Assembly: GCA_032622095.1 (NCBI GenBank)
Contig: CP136063.1
Coordinates: 71,339,980-71,403,979, forward strand
Direction: 5' to 3'
From: Siphonodentalium dalli
Taxonomy: Eukaryota > Mollusca > Scaphopoda > Gadilida > Siphonodentaliidae
DNA length: 64,000 bases
Positions 55,452-64,000 of the stretch are shown here, piece after piece. A model generated the notes under the pieces. That model was not told the origin of the DNA, did not search any database, and saw only the letters and a list, made by a program, of their open reading frames with translations. Each line of letters opens with the position of its first letter. Position 1 is the first letter of the stretch. The position numbers were made by a program, and so were the translations under genes.

Positions 55452-56265
55452 GTGAAGCATGGTATCATCGCGAACAACGTATATATATATATCATGATAG
55501 CATAACGTTATCTGGCGCTTCATGTTATAAATTCCATGCGTATTTTATGGCGGTAATCTGGTTTATTAACTTTCATTATCTCGACTTCAACGTGCAGCGA
55601 ATGCGTATATATGTCTACCGCTAGCAGCTGGCGCACGTGCCACAGGTAATCATCTAAGACTCGTGTAACAGGAGTTACATCAGTGAACTATATAACTAAT
55701 GTAGACTATGCGTATCATCTTGTCGTATGCACCTTGTCTGTTTCGCTTTCATTTTTCTCTCGTCGGGGGCCAACTTTCAAATAGTTTACAAGTTTAGCGG
55801 AAGTTGTGTATGTCTGTGTCATATCCATAGAGGTTTGATTATAACACCTGTTGAATATAACTTATGGGAACGTATTCAATAAGATCCCATAGCTATAATA
55901 GCCATCATCACGTGATAATAGTGAAACAAGATCATTATATTTAAACATATATGTATAAATTCAACAAACAAACTACATGTACATGTTATCAGTGCAGTAT
56001 AAAGTGATCGTGAATGACCATCAGCAGTGGTTCATATAATATAGGTCTACATCATTCTACAGGGAAAGGTGGTGTTTCATGTCAAGCGATGCGCTCATAA
56101 CCTGATACAAGGCATGCAACTACGATATCAAATCTACTACACTTCTGTGTGTCACAAACGGAAGTCGAAACCACATGAAATTGGACAAGGTACACACGCG
56201 TCCCCATGCATGGTGCCTATATAACTGTAAGATTTCCCAAAGCATCCCGACCACCTTCTCCTCAG

Positions 56266-56474
56266 TGATGTCACATGCACAAGCCAAACATATCGATTAT
56301 AGTTTATCAATGCATATCGCCATTTCCCAATCCGTCTATGACATGCTAACGTGCGTCAATAAACAAATGGATCTGCGAATTATCCAAACATTCAGCAAGC
56401 CATTGCACTGCGCGTGCCGTAACGATGTTAATTGTACGAAGCCTCACGAGATTGCCATGTTTTATGGAGAATAA
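56266..56474 (+). CDS. Possible terminal exon of an unknown gene
   Basis: Acceptor CACCTTCTCCTCAG, phase 1 entry, 68 codons and stop. It reads MSHAQAKHIDYSLSMHIAIS at the start and ends CTKPHEIAMFYGE. The stop overlaps an AATAAA (56470-56475). Joining 55323-55451 to this exon creates a Val codon and keeps the frame. The family is not recognised. Without upstream exons this remains weak. Confidence 0.28.
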
Positions 56475-56744
56475 ATGAGATGCCATACGATGTTATTTTC
56501 TCGCAGAAATCTAAACAAATGCATCAACTAGGGACCCACTTAGGTTAATTGGGTTCGCCTGTGGTCAGTAGAATCATGTTAGTGCGCACTTGGCATTCGT
56601 GGTAGACCAGATATATACCCGACGGATAGGCATCTGGATACGGCCCGTAATCACGTAAATCGTATACATAGCTAGTTTCATCGTTTCTTATATATAGATT
56701 AAACCGATTATAATAACCTTCGGAATTTTATTTCATAAGCTTTC

Positions 56745-57930
56745 ATTTAAGAAATGGATGTTGATATGCTTATGTTCCATTGAGTATGGATGCAAGTTGG
56801 TCTGATAATTTGTGTGGAAAGCGAAAGCGTTCCAACTATATCTAAAATGTCAGATCAACTTGCATCCATACTCCATGGAAATCAACAATCATCCATTTCT
56901 TAATTCACAAACTTGGTGCTTGTATATTTAAAAGAACATTTGGCGCCCATTTTGAACAATATTCTATATAGCGTTGCAATATACATGTACAATATACACT
57001 CTTAGAAGAAATGTGTATAAATTCTGCACAATATGTTTTAAATTTGATCTTAAACAAAATTGTGTAGAAATGACACATGGCATAAGTGTCGGTGGAATTT
57101 TCTCAACATTGAAGTGAATATGTGAGTATATTATTGAGTGAATATGTGAGTATATTATTGTTAGTAGATGAGATATGGTCTATTAGAGACATAGACCTCG
57201 TAAAAGCTACCATATTAAAAATCTTACAGCAGCATTAAAACGTTTGTGCTACACAATTATGTGCTGTTCAGTTTTGACACAAACACAGTGTATAACAAAT
57301 TTTAAAACTGCTTCCATTTTTTTTTCTGTGGTAGCCTTTGCGGTTTTTGTGTCTCCAATAGAACACATCTCATCTACAAGTACATTATAATATAATAATA
57401 ATGTGAATTATGTAATAACTATGATACACTCACATATTCACTAATATTCAATGTTGAGGAAATTCCACCGACACATATGTCATGTGTCATTTATACACAA
57501 TTTTGATTAAGATCAAATCTAAAACATTTTGTGTAAATGTATACGAGTGTAAATATCTTCACTCCAACTGGCATTCTATCTATGGAACTTGAATGCTGAA
57601 TGTTGGTTGGTTGAAATCGCGTCATGTGACGTCGCGCGCGAGACACAACTTTCCCCCTATATTGTATGAATGGAATACTTGCAACTCGCTATCAGAACAT
57701 CGTTGACAATGGGCGCTAATGCTCTTTTAATCTGCTATATATAGCTGAGTGTAAATATAATAAATGGATGTTGAGATTTCGTTGTGTTCTATGGAGTATG
57801 GATGCAAGTTGGTCTGACATTTTTATGTTTGGAACGCGAAATAAAATGTCACACCAACTTGCATCCATACGCCATGGTACGCAAGTAAATCAACATTCAT
57901 ACGCCATGGTACGCAAGTAAATCAACATTC
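56745..57930. mobile_element. Large composite foldback element
   Basis: Two palindromic heads (56745-56905 and 57762-57930) of the 12.3-kb family face each other. The arms outside the centre also pair (AACATTTGGCGCCCATTTT with AATGGGCGCTAATGCTCTTT). Between them 57000-57550 is another inverted repeat (TGTCGGTGGAATTTTCTCAA with GAGGAAATTCCACCGACA). A 32-bp direct duplication (ACGCCATGGTACGCAAG...) occurs at 57869-57932. Confidence 0.6.
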
Positions 57931-57935
57931 ATTTC

Positions 57936-58386
57936 TTAACCCTTTACCCAACAAAGCGGCCCTGTGCCAATGCATTCTCTTATATATGCGAGTCGACCAT
58001 AGGTCGCCTCGCATATATAAGAGAATGCATTGGCTTAATACATATTAAAAATGATAAAATTGTCCAAAAATATAGAAAAATATGATAAAAATTGTTAAAA
58101 AATGTAAGACAAAATTATAAAATTGTTAAAGAATGTAAGAAAAAATGGTAAAAAGTGTTTTTAGGCCAATGCATTCTCATATATATGCGAGGCAACCTAT
58201 GGTCGACTCGCATATATAAGAGAATGCATTGGCACAGGGCATAACTGTAACCATCACAATGTGGTCAATGAACCGGTTCCAATGATATCCATATTTGTTT
58301 GGTGTTATTGAGACGGACCGAAGATATTTTAGGCTGTTGAAGCTTTATATGGGCGTTTTTGGCCGTTTTGTTGGGTAAAGGGTTAA
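57936..58386 (-). mobile_element. Double-hairpin piggyBac-like MITE, copy 4
   Basis: TTAA lies at 57936-57939 and 58383-58386. Hairpins lie at about 57965-58032 and 58164-58236. It has the same orientation as copy 3. It is inserted into the TTAA that ends the palindromic repeat (compare CATTTCTTAA at 12484-12493), so it is younger than that repeat. Confidence 0.78.
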
Positions 58387-59165
58387 ATGCATGAACATGA
58401 GCGACTGAACGTATAAGCCTGATATATACGTGTATGGTTGGTTGGTAGTTTCGAAGGCAACCTGTTAATATTATTGAATGGTCATCGTCTAGAAATAACC
58501 AACATGTATCTTATAAAAAGGAACAAATTATTTTTGCATCCATGTACATACATGGGGGCAAATTTCGGAAAGATATAGTTTAAGGCCATGGGCAACTGTG
58601 TCAACATTTACATGCTTAATTTCATGGTTTTTGTGGAGAGAGAGCTAGGGCCTTCATAAGTTGACAACACGTGTGCCCCAATCCCTTTTATATTATTGGA
58701 CAAATAAAATATGTGTCAAGTCAAAGTCATCCGTGTTGTTATTTATATGCGAACCATGTAACTACCCCATCACCTTATATGTTTGCCCTCTTACTTTCTT
58801 ATATCTGCCCCGATCCGCCTGATATTAGTACTATATATAACACTGATGTCTATACAAAGAGACCACATGTCCCTGACCAAATTTGGCCTCAATATCCAAA
58901 GTACTATAGTATTAGAGTTACACTATAGTACTTTGGGTATATATTGATTCCACATTTTGACAGGGGCAAACATGCCCCCGTAGATATACATAATGACCAA
59001 TGCGTACAGGGTAACTCGAGGTATGTGACATGGCGCCAATGCTCCTTGAAGTTGCCGATACCACAGGGACGTTGTTAGCCCGTTGTGTCAGTGTGACCAC
59101 CATGAAATTTTCAACTTCACCCCGCCCTCATGAACCAGACCAAACTTCCAAGTTCACGAAATTCC
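58387..59165. other. Intergenic, probable repeat-derived
   Basis: A small palindrome (CCAAAGTACTATAGT and ACTATAGTACTTTGG) lies at 58896-58938. The text CCCTGACCAAATTTGGCCTC suggests a repeat tail. No exon was recognised. Confidence 0.3.
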
Positions 59166-59302
59166 ATTTGCATCCCAGGTTGGTATTTGCACCCCAGGTT
59201 GGTATTTGCACCCCAGGTTGGTATTTGCACCCCATGTTGGTATTTGCACCCCAGGTTGGTATTTGCACCACAGGTTGGTATTTGCACCCCAGGTTGGTAT
59301 TT
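59166..59302 (+). repeat. 19-bp minisatellite, about 7 copies
   Basis: Unit CACCCCAGGTTGGTATTTG repeats about seven times with few substitutions. All overlapping open frames on both strands come from this repeat, since 19 bp is not a multiple of three and cycles the frames. Confidence 0.9.
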
Positions 59303-61437
59303 TCCAAATTGTACTTCCAGCTTTCCAACTATTGAAAATTTTCCAACTGATGGTCATTTCCCAAATTTGATTGAAAGGTTGAAAATATGTTAATTGGTCT
59401 AAAAACAATGAGTTCCCACTAACTACTGGTTGTGAAATTTCCCACTGATGGTGTGACAGGCATTACATTTCCAACTGTTGAAACGTTTGATCACATTTGG
59501 TGTAAGAAACCGTACCCCTGTCGCCACGTCCATACCATACGCTCATACCGTGGCAAACGACAATGCTACCTCAACATAATAAAGTCAATCAAAACAATTG
59601 TCTGGTTGCAATCGGATCTGCAGCATGCATGTAGGTATAGAGTGTGCGAACGACTTTTAAAAACCCGGATCATGAATTGTAAACCAAAACAATCCCGAGA
59701 GAAAACAAGAACCCCTGGCTCAGGGCCCACATGAAACCTGATTTATATCAACACTTGGTCTGGAGTTTTATGTTCTTCTACATTCTTGTATAAAAGCGAC
59801 CGAAAAATTGCCCACGCAGGAAATATACATACCTAATATAATGACTACGTTGCGCTATGTGTGATAACAATGTGTATGATTATTATCCCTAGCCCCATCC
59901 CTATACCCCACCACATCCGATAAACTAAAATAACTAATAAGACAATTATATTGAGATACATATTCGGAACATGTCACATTCATTTATTTTGTTATCTTCG
60001 CGTGTGTGCATACCTTGTATGTTTAATTCATTGTGTTCTTGCTCACATATATTGTCGATGAAAAGAGCAATAAATCTAGTTATCTATCTATGTGTAAATC
60101 TATCTGTATAGTTTCTAGCGCACACGCCGTGGTTTATTGGGGGGGGGGGGGTGCCGTCCCCACCATGCATACTGTTCAATTAATATGTTAACAAACTCTT
60201 CCTTCGGTCATACATGTACATGCATATGAGAAGTGGCCATCCAATTGAGCATGGTTGGTGTATGTACACAAAGTGTGTCCCATGTTTAATGAATACCAAT
60301 AGCAATGTCATTAATTGTCGGAACCCATCATATTGTGAGCTTTGTGCAATATTAAACAAGTCCAATCGATATATGGCCCAAATGTCAATCTGTCTCCATG
60401 CATTATACATACTACTGATTAAATCGATTGTTTTAATCTCTGGACCAGTAATACAATACACAGTTGGGTCCTCAACACATGGTGCCACCTAGCGACACAG
60501 AAAACCCCTAACAAATCCAGGCCAATATTATACCATTATTAATAGGGTCACACCTGTTGCGTGATGTTACGTATATATCGCGAGTCTTCGTCTTGGGTAA
60601 GTTTAAATAGACATTCATAATTCCATACCATTGTAGTTATATGCAATAACCTATATTTTGATGCTCAGAACGTGGTAAAACAAGCAATGACTCGGTTGGA
60701 GCTTACATACAAACAAATACATATGGTAAAGCTAATTATACATTCGCAATGGGTCTGATCGTTCAATATACTGAAATGAGCAACCACGCAATATGTCAAT
60801 TCAATGTCAATTCAATGTCAATCCAACATTATTTAGATTTTTTAATATTCATAGTCAGGAGTAATCAAAATTCTGATAACAACCGACCGAATATGGAGTC
60901 ATAAAAAAGTTGTATATAGAATGTTCGTTGCTATTCTGGAAGCGAAATAAGAATGGCTTATTTACAGATGTACATCGTTGTATACTCAAATCGGCATCAT
61001 TACAAATAATAGAGACAAGATCAACATGGTGCGTAATATAAAGTTAGGGTGTATTGTGGTGATTTTGTATCAAGATAAAGTTATGTAATTATAAGTTTCA
61101 ACGTTTCCCAAAGAATATACTTCAGTCAGATTCGTTTGTATTGCATGGAGGGCGTGGCTACAAGAGCTGTCTTCCCGTTGATCCAGTGTAACGACTATGC
61201 TTCCTTGCTTGTGTATGGGAGGACTTGCTACTGATCCAACCCCCAATCCAATGGCGAGACTCTGGTATATCTGTGTCGAAAATCTATCGGCAATGATTTC
61301 ATATCTGAAGTAATACAACCTATGCCAAGAAATAGCATTAATCCTACATTGGGAACCCCAAATGAAGTGGTATCTTCCATCTTATGTGTATAGTTTCTCC
61401 AAAATAAAATACCAAATTGTCTGAGAGGCTTATGTAT
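59303..61437. other. Intergenic, no gene supported
   Basis: Contains poly-G at about 60138-60150, GTCAATTCAATGTCAATTCA short repeats near 60798-60830 and scattered open frames without splice context. A TATATAT followed by a GTAAGT-like donor near 60570-60605 was considered but not called. Confidence 0.3.
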
Positions 61438-61892
61438 AGGTTACACTGGTGTAAATAGTGTTCGGAGTGACATCTAGCGGATGCGGGAGGAATATACAGG
61501 AGAGAATAAAATAGACACTGCATGGGCCATGATTGGTCAATAACCGTGTGTTCTTTTTGCATAAAAAAATCATTACACCTCTTCCCTGTGGTTTCCCATA
61601 GTAAAATAGCCTTGGCACAGGAATTAACCCTTTGTAGTGAAGTTTGAATTTTTTGGTGTGGTCTAAATATGACAGTATTGTTTTATGCAGATCTGACACT
61701 AGTTACGAAAACACAAGATTTAAAGGAGAATTCCCTGCTAGACAGACATGATTTTTGTGTGTAAAAAGTTTCCCCAAATGTCAATTTTTCAGATTAATTT
61801 TTTTTTTTTGGACCCAACATTTATATTGCCAACAGCATACGCTAAAACGTTAGAACTGAGGCCTATGGAAAACATTTACACCAGTGTAACCT
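61438..61892. mobile_element. MITE-like element with 19-bp perfect terminal inverted repeats
   Basis: AGGTTACACTGGTGTAAAT at 61438-61456 and its exact complement at 61874-61892. Internal open frames are short and unrecognised. No clear target duplication is seen. Confidence 0.5.
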
Positions 61893-62968
61893 ACATGTAT
61901 AACATCCTTAGTATGACATCCATATGTGCACACATATGCCTCAGTTCTGTTGGGTGGTGTCGTTATATATGCTGATGCTGGCGATATCGAGCACAATAAT
62001 ATGCCACTTCACCCTATTTACAATAAACTATGTGTAAAGCCTATTGTCGTACCAACTTAAGAGTGTTGCGATTATATATAGCATGTTTCGTGCAAAGATA
62101 TAACCACGGTCAATACGTGTTTGGTCATCAAAGAGATTTCGGTTGGGATGCGTAATTGTTGAGTGCTTCAACAAGTCGGCTCTTCCCAATCCTCTTTATG
62201 TGATTCTCGCGAACGAGTCGCACATCCTTTGATATAAATCTGTTCCCTTGTAAAGTGCACTAATAATCGATGTTAAACAACACGAAATCAATAGAATCCT
62301 TCTCCTTCTGATGGTGTTTGTTGCTTGTGCGATCTGTGGATTACAGCACTTCATGTGGATATGAGTCAACCATAAGACGCTATACAATAATTATCGGTCA
62401 TATTTGAGATCAGGGATGTAGCGACAAGGGGCTTTGGTGCCCCCAGCGTTTGTCAAATTAATTGTTAGAAAGTTGTGAATTTCAAACCTGGCACAACACA
62501 CCTAATACGCACAGGATTAGATAGTGAAAGATACCTAATCGGGTATTCACGTTCAGATAGCGATTGATATTCAAACGCAGTAACATGCAGGTGACACGCG
62601 AGGTTACGATTACATTTCGAAATAAGTATCCCGAGTTATTCGGAAGGGTGATAACTCTATAATTATAGCACGCATTGAGATTTGTATGAAATAACTTACA
62701 ACACCACAATTTATCAACTTTGGTAAAATATAAGACAAATTCTCCTATTATGTTGTGGGTTCTGGGGGGGGGGTTAGTGGAACGCTCTTTAAAAGCACTT
62801 CTTCAAACACGTCCGTTATTTCGTCAATAATCATAGCCCCAATCCTTAACAAATAGATAATACATTGCAATCAAGTTCATTGGTATAGGAATTGCATCCG
62901 CTCGAGAAAATTCTATATTTCTTTCCAGACACCCATGATATAAATCTGTATTTTTAACATTCATTTCT
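61893..62968. other. Intergenic, nothing recognised
   Basis: A+T-rich with a poly-G run at 62765-62773. No gene or repeat was recognised. Confidence 0.3.
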
Positions 62969-63176
62969 TATTGGATCCAGCAGGTCCGGTTCCGTGGTTT
63001 GAGTGCTACAGGTCCAAATTTTGGAGTAGCACTCCATATATATGGAAGTCATGAATAATTCAAAAGCTCCATATATGGAATTGCTGCTCCAAAACTTTGA
63101 CCAGTAGCACTAAAACCACGGAACCGGGGCTGGAAGAATCTCCAAAAACACGGAACGGAGCTGGATGAATCCAATA
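62969..63176. repeat. Foldback repeat
   Basis: TTGGATCCAGC pairs with GCTGGATGAATCCAA. GGTTCCGTGGTTT pairs with AAACCACGGAACC. Inner TTTTGGAGTAGCA-type words pair with TGCTGCTCCAAAA. Confidence 0.6.
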
Positions 63177-63297
63177 CGGCCGCGACCCATGCAGTATATA
63201 TATATTCTCGCTTATTTATGTCCTTTTTCATATCTGCACAGGATACTCGGTGCGATCCACGCGTTAATTTCTCAATTATATTTTCTTCTATCCACAG

Positions 63298-63343
63298 GGA
63301 GCACAATCATGAGAACACCAGGATGAACAACCACTCTCCGCTC
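63298..63343 (+). other. Probable 5'-UTR exon upstream of the 63756 start codon
   Basis: A strong acceptor (TATTTTCTTCTATCCACAG) and a strong donor (GTGAGTAAA) frame 46 nt. The only fully open phase does not reach the downstream ATG in frame, so it is best read as non-coding 5' UTR with short upstream ATGs. Confidence 0.4.
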
Positions 63344-63473
63344 GTGAGTAAATAAGTACATTATTGTTGGTGCGAGATATGCCATAATTAATGTATGTGT
63401 CCAGTTGAATTATTAAATCTCCACTTGTCTTATACTACATGGTTGGCGGAATAGATACAAGCTAGAACTACCA

Positions 63474-63515
<42 letters not shown>
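63474..63515. repeat. (GTT)n microsatellite
   Basis: About 14 uninterrupted GTT triplets lie in the presumed 5'-UTR intron of the last gene. Confidence 0.95.
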
Positions 63516-63755
63516 CAGCCAAATCTGAAACGCACAAAGAACGCGATGCTTGTATAGTATGCATATATGAGGGGCAAATATTCAGTCTATATATGTTCGT
63601 CTATGATATTTAAAACGAAGATCGAGTACATTTCCATATTATCATTTACATAATTCGGGTACATCACGTGTTATCGAACCATATACATATACCCCATTCA
63701 CAAAGTTCTGCGGACTATCACATCTCTTTTGTCTTATTCTATTCCAGGCGTCAGA

Positions 63756-63837
63756 ATGGAGCATCATCGTTATTCATGGGTGACAGCAGTAACTTTGTGG
63801 TATATTGCGTGTATCGGCAATACTCATGGATCAGCAG
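63756..63837 (+). CDS. Signal-peptide exon of a further gene (continues beyond the window)
   Basis: The exon begins after acceptor TCTATTCCAG (63747) and the ATG is 8 nt inside. It reads MEHHRYSWVTAVTLWYIACI, then GNTHGSA, and ends in phase 1 at donor GTACAGTAAG. A polar start, hydrophobic core and small residues before the cleavage region make a good signal peptide. The phase-1 exit is the same as in genes A and B, so this is plausibly a third secreted or receptor gene whose remaining exons lie beyond 64000. Confidence 0.5.
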
Positions 63838-64000
63838 GTACAGTAAGAAAACCATGTTGTCATGTTGGAGTTTCGGCCGCTATAATGGCCTTCAACTCAT
63901 ACACCGTGCATGTCATCGTATAGCACAATGGTGCGATAGATGTTTAGTGCCAAGAAAATTTATTAATTTAGCAAGTTATTATCTTGCTTTAGAAAGCTAT

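Noticed and set aside
23829-58240. Regularly recurring hairpin sequences that could suggest a CRISPR array or tRNA-like genes
   Set aside because: Repeats are long palindromes within TTAA-bounded MITEs, widely spaced with no spacer structure. No A/B-box pair or cloverleaf was found.
59030-59408. Four overlapping open frames with a repeating GWYLHP-type or QIPTWGA-type motif
   Set aside because: They come from the 19-bp minisatellite read in different frames on both strands. No start, signal or splice evidence.

Overview
This window is animal genomic DNA, not prokaryotic. The evidence is short exons with canonical AG/GT borders in long introns, A+T-rich non-coding DNA, a decayed LINE, and many TTAA-target and hAT-type MITEs. 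Several repeats (the '(C)CAAGATGGC...GCCATGTTTTTCATCGAA' family near 20.2-21.2 kb, the 'GAGTTATGCC(T/C)CT...GACTTAGAA' family near 54 kb, and the AAATCCGTC...AACAGACAGACAGA tails near 35 kb) resemble repeats known from molluscs and other marine invertebrates. I favour a marine lophotrochozoan but cannot name the species.

The main content is a head-to-head pair of genes for small single-pass receptors, reconstructed by hand from splice sites and phases. Gene A is on the minus strand (16150 down to 1223). It has eight exons summing to 1134 nt, or 377 codons plus stop: signal peptide, CUB-like domain, two 51-nt exons, acidic stalk with transmembrane helix, basic juxtamembrane exon, a 29-nt micro-exon, and a tail exon with a tandem YDN array. 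Gene B is on the plus strand (22518 to 45970). It has eight exons summing to 1512 nt, or 503 codons plus stop: signal peptide, Cys-rich SUEL/galactose-lectin-like domain, Thr/Ser-rich stalk, transmembrane helix, a cytoplasmic exon, and three tail exons repeating a two-tyrosine YxN module. Every internal phase is compatible in both genes. Both tails are dense in Y-x-N, the known Grb2-type SH2 ligand core, and some sites also read as YxxM or ITAM-like. The pair looks like a lineage-specific set of tyrosine-signalling, possibly immune-type, surface receptors.

Gene B's tail region is evolving. One tail exon lies in a 1-kb segmental duplication. In the second copy a 220-bp deletion at a CAG microhomology placed an AG beside the remaining exon in the same phase. 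The long intron upstream of these exons holds a 1.6-kb unit in three tandem copies, joined inside poly-C tracts of a hAT-like MITE. A piggyBac-like MITE begins 12 bp after gene B's stop codon and carries the nearest AATAAA.

From 46 to 64 kb the sequence is mostly repeats, with weaker gene evidence. There is a possible first coding exon with an N-terminal membrane anchor (49525-49788), two possible exons of an unknown gene (55323-55451 and 56266-56474), and a signal-peptide exon with a 5'-UTR exon upstream (63298-63837) that looks like the start of another secreted or membrane protein running off the window. I saw no convincing tRNA, rRNA or CRISPR array. All exon calls are ab initio and need transcript support.
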